Source: Rhizopus sp. PT2906 (Eukaryota; Mucoromycota; Mucoromycetes; Mucorales; Rhizopodaceae). Taken from it: a stretch of 64,000 nucleotides of DNA. The notes below the pieces were generated by a model. It ran no database searches. It saw only the letters and a list, made by a program, of their open reading frames with translations, and was not told the DNA's origin. Shown here one piece after another: positions 46,292-56,812 of the stretch. How positions within the stretch are numbered: position 1 is the stretch's first letter; every line of letters begins with the position of its first letter. The stretch lies in NCBI GenBank assembly GCA_025529335.1, contig JAMYHX010000070.1, positions 1-64,000 on the forward strand. Reading direction: 5' to 3'. The translations under genes were made by a program, and so were the position numbers.

Positions 46292-46989
46292 AAGCTTGCA
46301 AAAATTCAGCTTGCAGCATACGCCAAATATCTGGAATTTCAATTTGGTATCTTTGTTGTTGAAATAAAAAAGCCTGGTTTTGATAACCTAGGTGCAACAC
46401 CCGACAAAGTCAAGGCAGCCAACGAAACAAAAATTATGCTGGAGATGATGGTTGCCAACAGAGTTAAGAAGCCTCGTATATGCGCTTTGGTGGTGAATGG
46501 TTTGTATTCACATTTGCACTTGAACAGCGGCTGAATATCTAATATTAATCGAAAATAGGAAGCCGATGTTCCACTTTTGTGTTGGACCTCGTACATGAGA
46601 CTGTATACAGCTACTATGAGCTCGCAGAGTTTGAACTTGTGACAAAGATAGACAATGTCGACAATTACTGGAAGGTTGTCAAGTCCTTATTGCAAGTGAA
46701 GGTATAGATGAACATTTATTAGGAGTAGATATGCAAGCATGCTTTTCATTGTACTAATTTTATGCGAACAAATATTAGGCAAAACTGCTGGAAGTCAAGA
46801 AGGACATTGTATCTAGTATCTCTGCTATCATAAATGGAGATGCAAAAGATGGTATGCTTGATGGACATATTCTTCAATTAATTCGTATACTAATCTTTTT
46901 TACTTTGTATTTACATAGACAAAACGAAACTGATGGAATGGACAAGACTATCATTTGGTAAACCATACAAGATTGAATATGCTAATTGA
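46292..46989 (+). pseudogene. 5'-truncated member of the nuclease-like family retaining ExK
   Basis: Exons about 46292-46500, 46560-46701, 46778-46851 and 46919-46989 read in frame to a TGA. The first reads FGIFVVEIKKPGF, then a helix (KAANETKIMLEMMVANRVKK) and strand (PRICALVVNG). Next come STFVLDLVHETVYSYYELAE, WKVVKSLLQVKAKL and finally TKLMEWTRLSFGKP. The order matches the C-terminal two thirds of copy B, where NMEMARM replaces VVEIKKP and TSWLRGTWIPP replaces the end motif. The N-terminal half is missing, with an in-frame TAG immediately upstream. The retained E-x-K is what a PD-(D/E)XK core would need. Probably not translated as it stands. Confidence 0.6.
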
Positions 46990-47349
46990 CCATTCACAAT
47001 AAAGTATATTTGATTTGATAAAAATGTTTCATGTCTGATTAAAAGACTATTTTCATAAAGAAAAGAGGGACAGCATGACTATAAAACATATAAAAGGTTT
47101 GCTGAGAAAATTAAGGAGAAAATTGCAGCTGTTATGTGGATAGTATCTATTTGATTGGTAATGGAAAACTAGTCAAGACATAGGCCATATTAAAGCTTGC
47201 TTATCACTTGAGTTTCTCTTCAGGAGATATAAGGTGTGTGACATGTCCAATGAATGGTCAGTTCAGGCGCCACAGAGACTGCTTTTTCTGACTGTTATTT
47301 CCTATTAAGCACTAAAAGAGAGTGTCAGAAGAATGTGGCATTCTTCAAG
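46990..47349. other. intergenic, promoter of the methyltransferase gene
   Basis: AT-rich. The frame upstream of 47350 is open from 47254 with a GTG, but homologous proteins start near the chosen ATG. No other signal. Confidence 0.5.
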
Positions 47350-48441
47350 ATGGAACAAGTTGGAAAGAAAAGAACTTCATCAGTATTAGATGTGACAGAA
47401 CCAGAGATCAGTTCAAAGTTTGGATCTCGTATTTTAACAGAGGATAACGATGTCTTTAAACATAACGCCTGGTAAAGAATAAAAAAACAAAGTGAGAACA
47501 AGAGCTTAACGTTTTGTTCAAAAGGGATCATGTCGAATGGGATGAGGAACAGGAAGCGATGGCAAAAGAGAAAGTAAAGCAACAACTTGAGCACCCTGTA
47601 CCTGAAGAAGAACAAGGTAAAGAGTACTGTGCGTGTATATATCGTTTATGCTAAGCGGGTATAATAGAGCAATATTACAGCAACCCTGCAGAATATTGGG
47701 ATAAGTTTTATCAAAAGAACGAAAACAAGTTTTTCAAGGATCGCAATTGGTTAAAGGTTGAATTCCCCGAACTTTTTTCAACGAGTGAAGCTGGGGCGGG
47801 CAAGAAGAGAGTATTTGAAATAGGATGTGGTGCAGGAAACACCATGTATCCTTTACTGGAGCAAAGCGAAAATCCCGATTTATTTGTCTATGCCGCAGAT
47901 TATTCAAAAACAGCAATAGATGTCGTCCAGGGCAACAGACACTATGATACCTCAAGGTCATTAGCCTTTGTCTGGGACCTTGCCAGCGATGAGATACCAA
48001 AGGAAATTGAGCCAGAGTCAATTGATATAATTGTGCTGATCTTTGTACTGTCTGCATTATCACCGAGCCAATGGGCTCAAGCGATTAAAAATATACACAA
48101 GGTATGTATGTGATATAAAAAGAAAGCCCACTCTAAACGATCTTTAGATGTTAAAACCCGGAGGGCTTGTTCTCTTTCGTGATTATGGTCGCTATGATCT
48201 TGCACAATTAAGATTCAAGAATAATCGCTTATTAAAAGAAAATTTTTATATCCGTGGTGATGGTACAAGAGTGTATTTCTTTACATCAGAAGAAATTGGT
48301 GAAATGTTTGGTAAAGAAGAAGAAGGTAAACAACTTTTCAAGATTGAACAAAATGCTGTGGATCGTAGACTTATTGTAAATCGTATGCGTAAACTAAAGA
48401 TGTACCGTGTATGGCTTCAAGGCAAATTTAGAAAATTATAA
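47350..48441 (+). CDS. tRNA N3-methylcytidine methyltransferase, METTL2/Trm140 type
   Basis: Four exons (47350-47471, 47525-47616, 47668-48101, 48148-48441) give 313 aa. The N-terminal signature FGSRILTEDNDVFKHNAWDH matches the METTL2/METTL8/Trm140 group. Next come YYSNPAEYWDKFYQ, SAM motif I (VFEIGCGAGNTMYPLL), motif II (VYAADYSKTAID), the DFIVLIFVLSAL-like motif IV, and MLKPGGLVLFRDYGRYDLAQ. It ends in RVWLQGKFRK, the usual C-terminus. The enzyme makes m3C32 in the anticodon loop of tRNA-Thr/Arg (and Ser in METTL6). METTL6 is less likely because it lacks the NAWDHVEW segment. Unlike yeast Abp140 there is no fused actin-binding peptide. Confidence 0.88.
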
Positions 48442-48667
48442 TAAATATCTTTTATCCAAGTGTTTTTTGAGTCAAAATCTAGGCAAATTTCCTAAAACTG
48501 AGAATAAAAAGCTTAATTTTGTCCCTATTTTCCCCTTTTAGTCAATTTTTTTACCTTTATCTCTCCCTCTCTTTTTTACTCTTTGTATTTTTTTTTTCCT
48601 TTGTAAATAAGAAAATACCTTTATAGACTATAGAATATATATAAATACATAGAGGCAAAAGAAAAAA

Positions 48668-50242
48668 ATGTATAGAAATCTAAGATCTACCATGCTGCCC
48701 CATTTGGCTCGTAGCAGAGTGCAATTTCGACATGCTTATACCCAACGTTCTGCAACCCCAGTCATCCGATTGATGCTCATTCAACCTAATGCTGCTACTC
48801 AACGTAGCTTACATATTCCTCGTCAGTTGCTACGTAGCGAGATCAAGCCTATAAACAATATGGCCGAAGAAGCATCAAAGACGGTAAAGGAGCAAACAGT
48901 AGCAGCAGCAGCTAAACCCAAAAAGACGATCTGGCAAAAAGTCAAGGAAGAAGCGACTCACTACTGGGATGGTACTAAATTGCTTGGTTTAGAAATTAAA
49001 ATTTCTTCTTCATTGACTTGGAAGCTTATGAACGGAGGAAAGCTGACGAGAAGAGAACATCGTCAAGTAAGTATAAAAAAAAAGAAATCAATACACTTTT
49101 ACTAATGGTCTGTAGCTTCGCCGTACAACCTCAGATCTTATGCGTCTTGTACCATTTGCCTTTTTTATTGTGGTGCCTTTTATGGAATTGCTCTTGCCTG
49201 TAGCCCTCAAGCTGTTCCCCAACATGCTACCAAGTACTTATGAAAGCAAATCACAAGAGGTATACATATTACACAGCATGTATGAGTTAGCTTGCTAATA
49301 TATCATTTATAGGAAAAGAAGAGAATAAAGTTATTAAAAGTGCGTTTAGAAATGGCTAAATTCCTTCAAGAAACTATATCCGAAACAGGATTCCGGGGTA
49401 CAACAGACGGAATGGCTGCCCAAGAGTTTGCTGAATTTTTCAGAAAGGTAAGTTGTGGACTAGGCCGTTTATATATGCACTCGTATTGATCCTATGCATG
49501 CTAGATTCGTATTACGGGTGAACAAGCATCCACAGAGGATTTATTGAACGTTGCTAAGCGATTTGAAGATGAATTGACATTGGATAATTTATCAAGACCT
49601 CAATTAGTATCCATGTGTCGATATATGAATATTCATTCGTTTGGAACAGATAACTTCTTGAGATATCAAATCAGAAGCAGAATGCGTCAACTCAAGGCAG
49701 ACGATAAAGCTATCATGGCTGAAGGTATCGAATCTTTAACACTGCCTGAACTTCAGAATGCCTGTGCCTCACGAGGTATTCGTGCTCTGGGCACTTCTCC
49801 TGCACGTTTGCGTGACGAATTAGCACAATGGCTTGATCTTCACTTGAACCATAAAGTACCCTCTACTCTTTTGATTCTTTCCAGAGCTTTCAGTTATACC
49901 GACCATGGTATGACCATGGAAGAAGCTTTGAAGGCTACGTTCAATAGTTTACCTGACAATCTTGTCAATGAAGCTGAACTCCAAGTACTTGAACAAGTAG
50001 GCGCAAGTACATTCAAACAGAAATTAGAAGTGTTAGAACAGCAACAGGAGCTTATTGAAGATGAACACGAGCAGGAAGCCAAAGAAGAAAAGGCTAGATT
50101 AGAAGCTGAAAAACTGGCCGAGGAAACAAAACTGGCTGAAGAAACAAAAATGGCTGAGGAAGCAAAACTGGAGGAGGATTTAAAGGAGACTGCGAATCAA
50201 AAGGAAGAAGAGTTCCTGTCTACTCCAAACAAACAAACTTAA
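48668..50242 (+). CDS. LETM1/Mdm38 mitochondrial inner-membrane protein
   Basis: Exons 48668-49066, 49116-49259, 49313-49447 and 49505-50242, all in phase 0, give 471 aa. A Arg/Ser-rich presequence (MYRNLRSTMLPHLARS) directs it to mitochondria. A conserved pre-membrane block (GTKLLGLEIKISSSLTWKL) leads to the single TM helix RLVPFAFFIVVPFMELLLPV and the invariant KLFPNMLPSTYES. The ribosome-binding matrix domain follows (NLSRPQLVSMCRYMNI, GTDNFLRYQIRSRMRQL, LPELQNACASRGIR). The tail is a Glu/Lys/Ala coiled coil. LETM1 supports K+/H+ exchange, organelle volume and Mba1-type ribosome docking. No C-terminal EF hand is seen, as in yeast Mdm38. It is convergent with the NAD kinase gene with 37 bp between stops. 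Confidence 0.93.
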
Positions 50243-50279
50243 ATAAAGAATTTGCTACATATACACTTTTTATTATTAG

Positions 50280-51718
50280 CTATAATCTTGATCTGACATT
50301 CTCAGTCTCGGATATAAATGAATCTCTCTCCAACTCTTGCTCTGTCCAAGGAGCTATACCATCTTGCTCATTTTCAGTTAAGCGGTTACTACTGTACGCG
50401 TCTTTGCTTAACAATGAATCATTGGACAGAATAGCCGATGTTTGACGCTTTCGAACGTTCCATTGCAAACAGGTTTGAACAGAAGAAAACCAATCATTGC
50501 TGACATCAGTGGAGGCATAAGTATAGACAGGATAAGGTGACATTGTGATCTTGACATGATCTCCCTCTATATATATAAGCTAAATTATCAACCTATCCCT
50601 CCTTTACACGATATGCATACGTACGCTTCAACTCGATTGTATTTCGACCATCAAGTCTGCAATGAGCCGTGTGTCTTGAGCAAAAGGGAACGACAACTCG
50701 TATAATCATTGTACTCGGTAAGATCATCGGTCTGAAACTCAATGTGTGAGGACATAATGGAGTCACCAGGGTACAGTGCATATCAGGATGCGTCAGTGAG
50801 CCATTGGCTGACAGCTACACAAAAAACCATCAGCATTTTGTACGACATGTCATTTCACTTACAGAATATGCAGTGGATCCAGTAGCTGTTGCTATACACA
50901 ACCCGTCTGCCTGTACTGTTGTCAAGTGTCTGTCGTTAGCAAACAGTTCAAGCAAAGACATGTTTGAGCTCGATCCACGATCAATTACGATTTCATTCAA
51001 CACATGAAAGGTTTGGCCAGGCACAGCCGAGTAAGACTTTAGACCTGATGCTGTCGTATTCTTGGATATCTCTTGTCCTAATGCATTCTGTATCCATTCT
51101 GTCTCTACTAATTCTTTATTCTCTCTAGTGTCCGGAGACGACTTACATCTATAGACTGTACAGCTCAATCGCATTCGTCGTGTCTTTGAAAGTCTTTTTT
51201 CAAACAGGTTATCAAGTTCTTTGCGGTATGAGGTAAACAAGAAGGGTGCCAAAAAGCCAAGGGAACCCAAATGAAAGGGCATAATGGGTGGTACATGAGA
51301 CTGAAATAGGGTTGAAGTGAACAAAATCGTTCCGTCGCCACCCAGCTGTTTAATGATAAGTAAGAAACATAAATCGTTATTCGCAGGCTTACAGTAATGA
51401 TCAGATGAAATAAGTCTGGCTGTCTATAGCATAACTTTGGTGTCCAGAATTTAAGATATGTTTGCCAAGCAGGATGAGTTAGACGTTGAAATAGTTTTGG
51501 AGTATCCAAGTGTGCATCTACATATCTTGAAGTCGTGCATATTAATACTTGCTGATCTTGTCGAGATCTACTTACACTGTAAATGGGTGTTCTTTACCGA
51601 ATCGAGGAGTAAAGATCAACCACTCTGCTAATTCAATTGTGAACTCGACTACTTTTCTGTCTCTTGCTTTACTAATTATTAGAATAGTGTCTTTGGAAGG
51701 GTCGTATTCCTCAGTCAT
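50280..51718 (-). CDS. NAD kinase (Utr1/NADK type)
   Basis: Five exons (51576-51718, 51393-51525, 50863-51345, 50625-50814, 50280-50566) give 411 aa. Exon 1 starts MTEEYDPSKDTILIISKARD, the first Rossmann strand. Exon 3 begins directly at the diphosphate-binding GGDGT (LGGDGTILFTSTLFQ). It contains PIMPFHLGSLGFLAPF and FHVLNEIVIDRG, and ends TATGSTAYS, the substrate-binding motif. Exon 4 continues LSANGSLTHPDMHCTLVTPL with the SFRPMILP strand. The last exon carries HVKITMSPYPVY and a phosphorylatable Ser-rich tail. The enzyme makes NADP+ from NAD+ and ATP. No mitochondrial presequence is visible, so a cytosolic form is likely. It is divergent from ILV6. Confidence 0.92.
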
Positions 51719-52141
51719 TGCTAGGGAAAGAAGTGCCTTTCACAACTCAGGTCAGGCAGAGATATATAAAAAAAATAGGCTTATCCAATGAGAAAAAGCA
51801 TTATATAATATATGTGTAGACCAACAAAAAATTCATGATATAATACTCAAGTTGTATAAAATCTAATCTACTTTTAAGAAGAAGAAAGGGAAAAGACTGT
51901 CAGTATAAATACATGTATGCTTCATAGCAAATAGAATGGCCCAATATGTGTGTGAGGGGGATATCATTGTCGGTTATTCAAAGTGACAAACAGCAGCACA
52001 AATGAGATGTACCAATAAGCATTGCTTATTTTTTATGATTCAAATTCTCGTCACAAAGCATACAAAGTATATAAATTGTCAATCTTCTTTCCCCTTTCCC
52101 TTTATTTTTTTTTTCTTTTTGTGCTTGTGTGTGTATATCTT
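51719..52141. promoter_or_regulatory. shared divergent promoter, NAD kinase / ILV6
   Basis: 423 bp separates the two start codons. The ILV6 side has a long pyrimidine tract at 52084-52125 (CTTTCCCCTTTCCC then T-rich) just before a TATATCTTATG start. No specific factor site is assigned. Confidence 0.45.
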
Positions 52142-53265
52142 ATGTTTATCAGATCATTTACGAATCGCATTGTAAGCTTTGATTTGAACGAATGATGTGT
52201 TTATCTGATTTATTATTATCATAGGCAAGCGGTCAATCATCAGCTATTGCTCGACGCTTCTTGACAAGTCCAGCTGCATCATCCACATCAGCCATATCTT
52301 TCAAAAAGCATATCCGTCAACGTCGCTTTGGACCCGTTCCTGCTACACCACCACCTTCTGCCGAAGATGCTGTCACTAACATTCTTTATAATACACCTGC
52401 TCCCAGTAAGGAACCCGAAACTCGTCATATCTTGAACTGTTTGGTCCAAAACGAACCTGGTGTTCTCAGTCGTGTATCTGGTATCTTGGCTGGTCGTGGA
52501 TTCAACATTGAATCATTGGTTGTCGCAAAGACTGAAGTTCCTGATCTCTCTCGTATGACCATCGTTTTTGATGGCCGTAACGTACAGATCGAACAGGCAA
52601 GACGTCAGTTGGAAGACTTGGTAAGTTTTTATACATACATATTGAAATGTGTATGTCTGATGTGTCGATAATAGGTCCCTGTCTGGGCAGTTTTGGATTA
52701 TACAAATACAAAGTTGGTTGAACGTGAACTCTTGTTGATCAAGGTCTCTATTCTTGGTCCTGAACATTTACATGAACAATTGCCTACAGCCAAACTGGAT
52801 GATGATGTGCAATATGAAGATGAGAATTTGAGTCGTCATGAGGTAAATGATTCTCTTGACTACTATATAATAGGGGATTAACCCGCTGTGTTGACTGTAG
52901 GACCATCCAACTGCTGCTTCTGATACCCTTCGTCAAACCTTTTCACATTTACGTGCTCTGACAGAATTGACACGTCTCTTTGATGGTAAGGTCGTTGATG
53001 TCTCTTCAGACTCTGTTATCATCGAATTATGCGCCAAATCAGAACGTCTATCTTCCTTTATGAAGCTTTGTAAGCCATTTGGTATCCTTGAAGCATCAAG
53101 AACAGGTAAAGAATACAAAAGAAAAGAAAAGAATCATGATTAACAATGAATATAGGTGTCATGGCCATGCCTAGATCACCTGTACATGATCATTATGAAC
53201 CACAAACTGAACATTCTTATGAAGAGAATGAATCTGTTGATGCCACTATGCTTCCTCCTGGTTAG
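52142..53265 (+). CDS. ILV6: acetolactate synthase regulatory subunit (mitochondrial)
   Basis: Exons 52142-52171, 52225-52620, 52675-52842, 52901-53105 and 53156-53265 give 302 aa. The first 35 residues (MFIRSFTNRIA...RRFL) form a mitochondrial presequence. The ACT domain at about 85-165 reads HILNCLVQNEPGVLSRVSG, GRGFNIESLVVAKTE and DLSRMTIVFDG. The second half has ELLLIKVSIL and the C-terminal ALS_ss_C domain with ELTRLFDGKVVDVS, VIIELCAKSERLSSFMKL and KPFGILEASRTG. Ilv6 makes the catalytic subunit Ilv2 active and valine-sensitive in branched-chain amino acid synthesis. It is convergent with SNF4, with 144 bp between stops. No irregularity is seen. Confidence 0.94.
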
Positions 53266-53409
53266 AAAGATAAAGAAAAAAAAGAGCGTGTGTATTATAT
53301 ATGTTTATAATAAAATATGACCGTGTTTATTATTTATCAATATGTGTATCATATACAAATCATCAAAAAAAAAAAAAGAAACAAAAATAAATACATGGCA
53401 GGTTATTAT

Positions 53410-54570
53410 TTAACGAGATTTATATCCAACAAGATATCCCAAAATATTGGATAGGCTTACAATACCAATCAACTTATTATCTTGATCTACCACAATCAAT
53501 CTATACACTCTCTGCTTTCTGATCGTACGGAATATAGAATGTAGTGTGTCATTCAGAGTACATGTATGAACTCCAGGATAGTCCTTTGGTCTTGCCTCCA
53601 TCGCATCTCCTACAGACATGTCTAGCTCTTTATATTTCCCAGATATAGCAATACTCTATTTCATCCTCTTTAGAACTTGCTTCCTTTTTTGTTTTGTATT
53701 CTTACCATCACATCTATCGTTTCATATACATTCAGTACAACGTTATTTTTATCTACAATAGGTACAGCACTGATATTATGTTCGGCAAACATATTAATGA
53801 CTTGGATTACAGGTGTTGACATGGATGCCGTAGCTATGTTATCATATGTTCCTATCCGTAACTCTGATAAAGGCTGGCGTAATGCTTTGGTATGCTTAAA
53901 CTAACAAAAAATGAGTCACTGCGTTATCTGATAAGTGTGTCATACGTACATTGGATGCGATAAACTTTAATATGCGATACTGAGTGATGACACTAACGAT
54001 AGTCTCGGTACCAGTATCTGGTTCTTTGTCGAGCAGTGGCACTCTATGCGCTCGACTCTCTGCCAGTAATTTACAAGCGTCGTAAAGTGTTGACATGGGG
54101 TTCATCGAAACAAGCTGTGGAGCTGGTGCACCCACTTGTTTCTCAACATTACGCAAATGAGCAAGTTCAAAATTCTCCATTTCCTTGAGTGCTTCATCGA
54201 CGGACGAATGGGTATAATAATACTGTATCAAGTTTATAAAGTCGGCTACTGTCAACATGCCGGAAAACTTTTGTGTTTCGCTTGACCACAGTGGAGCAGA
54301 GACAATACCTAAGAAAATATATAAGAAACATGTTGTAGAGTGTTTATATAAATATGAACCATTCTGAACAAGAACATTGAGTGCTTTCTTCACTAAAAGT
54401 CGAGTATCAAATACGATGAGTCGATAACTAACGGGTAAAACATCATAGGCGGTATGCTCTTTCAAGAAGCATCGCATCAGGTTTTGAATTTCACATGCTG
54501 GATCCTGATAAGTTAGAGTCTCTGAATCAACATTGTCTGCAGTAGAAACACTGCCACTCGAGTAGGACAT
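53410..54570 (-). CDS. SNF4: SNF1/AMPK gamma subunit (Snf4, four CBS motifs)
   Basis: Exons 54360-54570, 53950-54308, 53706-53894 and 53410-53655 join in frame to 334 aa, close to yeast Snf4 (322). After a short Ser-rich start, CBS1 spans HTAYDVLPVSYRLIVFDTR to FSGMLTVADFINLIQYYY. The linker ELAHLRNVEKQVG is next. CBS2 has YDACKLLAESRAHRVPLLD. CBS3 has STPVIQVINMFAEHNISAVP with IVDKNNVVLNVYE. CBS4 has TLNDTLHSIFRTIRKQRVYR and LIGIVSLSNILGYLV. These bind adenine nucleotides and set SNF1 kinase activity in low glucose. Its ATG lies 47 bp from the stop of the upstream minus-strand methyltransferase gene, which is tight. Confidence 0.94.
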
Positions 54571-54617
54571 GTATAAAAGATTGCGGGAAACAAAACGAGA
54601 TTTTGGAGGGTGTTTGT

Positions 54618-55946
54618 TTATTTTCTTCCTTTAAAACTCAGCAAGTGAGTCTTCAATTGTAGCCTGTACAGCCTGACTCCCATTCTATAATACATGGTGG
54701 CATCCATGTCTTGTTTGGTGTAATCTATTAGCTTAACATCAAAATATTTGTCACATGAATTAAAGAACTCCTTTTCTTCATTTTGCTTCAAGCCTCTTGG
54801 TTTATAACCCATAAAGATGATTGTGTTGGGAGAACAGAGTTGTCGAAATGTTGACAATATATTAACAAAGTCATCTTTTCTATAAATAATATCTGAGGCA
54901 ATGACGATATCAAATCCATTCCTAGGCTGTTTACTACATATCTTTTTAATGTCACTCTTATTTCCCCAATGAAGTGGTTCGATATTCAAGTATTCTGAGT
55001 CATGAATGTTATTGAGTCTTTGATTGGTCTTGATTAAGTCCAAGGCTTGATGAACGTCACTTAATGTTATATGAGGACAACCATTTTGCCTTTCTTTATC
55101 TGAAAGTGACTGGAATAACTGAGCAATCACTAACCCGATGTAACCCGTACCAGCACTGAGATCGAGTATTCGTTTACCCACCAATAAGCTATAATTCTTG
55201 ATCAAGAGATCAGCAAGGACAAGTGCTGAATCCCATATCTTGCCTGGTACACCGTCATCCCATTGCTCCTTTATCAAGAAGTATCGATTTTCTCCAGCTT
55301 TTAAAGGTCGACATTGTTGTTGTTCTTGTTGAATGCGTTCATGTGCCCAACCGTCATCGTTCTTTTCGAGTATTTCCTGTTTTTCATTACTAACCCAGAC
55401 GGGACCTACACAGAGCGGCAGAATATTCGATTCTTGATCTGTGACTTGAAGTGTAATAAAGAAAGGTTGATCTTCGGGTATACGTTGAGATGTGGTCAGT
55501 CGATACTCTAGTCCTCCAATACTATGATGTGCTTTAAACCCTTCTGACTTGGCAACCTCTGGTTCCCATGCATTCTCAGAGGAAATAGCCCGAGATTTCA
55601 GGTTTGTAACGTGTTTATAGTAACCAGAACAGTTCATGAGCATATGACAACTCAAGGTGATGGATGCATCATGGGAATTGACAGTGAGCCCCATTTCAGT
55701 TACGAGCCTTAGATCAATTCGATGCCATGTGTCATATGTAATTCTTTGTTGGATAGGTCTATGCAGGATAATGCGAGGTAGGTTTGAGTTTGTATACAAG
55801 CATTTAAAAAAATGGTCATCAAAAATCAACGAACTTGGTGTGACCTTGTTTGCTTGCACAGATACAGTTTTCATAATAGGAAAAGTGAAGAGAAAGAAAA
55901 AGAGAATAATGATAAAAAGAGGGGATGAATGACGAAAAAGGAACAT
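54618..55946 (-). CDS. METTL21-type protein lysine methyltransferase (Methyltransf_16)
   Basis: A single-exon frame of 442 codons. The C-terminal 230 residues are a seven-beta-strand SAM domain: WDSALVLADLLIKN before motif I (RILDLSAGTGYIGLVIAQ), HITLSDVHQALDLIKTN (motif II region), NIEPLHWG, and GFDIVIASDIIYRKDDF (post-II [DE]xxY-like). This is the Methyltransf_16 family, which methylates lysines of chaperones and translation factors. The N-terminal 200 residues (LRLVTEMGLTVNSHDASITL, GGLEYRLTTSQRIPE) look like a beta-rich module and are longer than usual. The first 24 codons are very hydrophobic (FIIILFFFLFTF). The ATG at 55874 (MKTVSVQANK) is a more plausible start. Substrate unknown. Confidence 0.8.
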   Translation of the reverse strand: MFLFRHSSPLFIIILFFFLFTFPIMKTVSVQANKVTPSSLIFDDHFFKCLYTNSNLPRIILHRPIQQRITYDTWHRIDLRLVTEMGLTVNSHDASITLSCHMLMNCSGYYKHVTNLKSRAISSENAWEPEVAKSEGFKAHHSIGGLEYRLTTSQRIPEDQPFFITLQVTDQESNILPLCVGPVWVSNEKQEILEKNDDGWAHERIQQEQQQCRPLKAGENRYFLIKEQWDDGVPGKIWDSALVLADLLIKNYSLLVGKRILDLSAGTGYIGLVIAQLFQSLSDKERQNGCPHITLSDVHQALDLIKTNQRLNNIHDSEYLNIEPLHWGNKSDIKKICSKQPRNGFDIVIASDIIYRKDDFVNILSTFRQLCSPNTIIFMGYKPRGLKQNEEKEFFNSCDKYFDVKLIDYTKQDMDATMYYRMGVRLYRLQLKTHLLSFKGRK

Positions 55947-56812
55947 TTTCTTTAAAATTATTCCTGTCCCTTATTTAGTTCATCAATACCAACTGATTTC
56001 TTTACACAGTGAAGTTTTTATATAGCTCTTGGAAAATGTCCCTTTTCACAGTCAAGGTACATCCTTTTTCATAAACTATTCGTATTACAAGATTAATAAC
56101 AGTTAATACTTTAGTTGATGTTTTATGTCTTCTTTATTGTTTAAAAGACAACATGTAATAATATATAAGATGAGCTTGATATATTTGAGAAAAGATAAAT
56201 GTGGTCAAGACTTTATACAAAATGAAAAGTTGTTAGAGACTTTGTTTAAATAGTCTGATCTTGACTTCTTTTTCTTTTCTTTTTTTCTTTGGACCAAAAA
56301 GTAAGACCAGCTATTCCTCAGCTAGCCCTAAGGTATGTTGTATTCTTTACTCTTGTAAGAAACTGGTGTGTAGTATTATAGATTGCCCATCGAAACTAAC
56401 CCGGTGTTAGCTGGGGATAGTTTGGTTCTTATCAAACTTGGTCCCGTACACTCTCTTCCTTGCTCTCTCTCTCTCTTCTTCCTCTGGGCTAATTATCGCT
56501 GGCCCATATAATGCACTTCGGGTAAGATATTAATAATCTCTTTAGAAGTTTACTCACTCTTATAAACTCCCTTCTTTATAATATAAGTATTTAATATCAG
56601 TTTAATAACTGATTTACTAATCATTTCTTTATTCATTCTTTTGCTTCTGACGGGCTTTCTTTTATTATCATTTATTGTCTCATTTGTTGTCTGAAATCAT
56701 CAGTGTGCGAATAATTGTGAATAAAGTGTAACAATTAAGGGTAAAAGTTTATTAGAGTAAAGAGTAATGTTATTATTATTATTATTATTAGTAGTAGTAA
56801 TAGTATAAATTA
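55947..56812. other. intergenic, includes a possible spliced transcript
   Basis: AT-rich except for 56289-56525, described separately. (ATT)n lies at 56768-56790, just after the transcription-factor stop. Confidence 0.45.
56289..56525 (+). other. candidate structured RNA or short spliced exons
   Basis: A segment less AT-rich than its surroundings has a good GTATGT donor (about 56333) and TATTATAG acceptor (about 56380). It also has three neat hairpins in series: CTAAC/GTTAG near 56395, AGTTTG/CAAACT near 56420 and TGGGC/GCCCA near 56487. Across the putative intron one frame is open (VRPAIPQLAL then RLPIETNPVLAG) and stops at 56509-56511. The hairpins could be chance, and I cannot assign an RNA family. 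It is either a short coding fragment or a non-coding RNA. Confidence 0.25.

Noticed and set aside
55874..55946. Hydrophobic N-terminal 24 codons of the METTL21-like protein as a signal anchor
   Set aside because: A cytosolic methyltransferase is expected and a good in-frame ATG follows; more likely 5' untranslated sequence.
56021..56170. Short ATG frame at 56037 (MSLFTVK) with a GTACAT donor
   Set aside because: No acceptor continues it in phase to a plausible exon.
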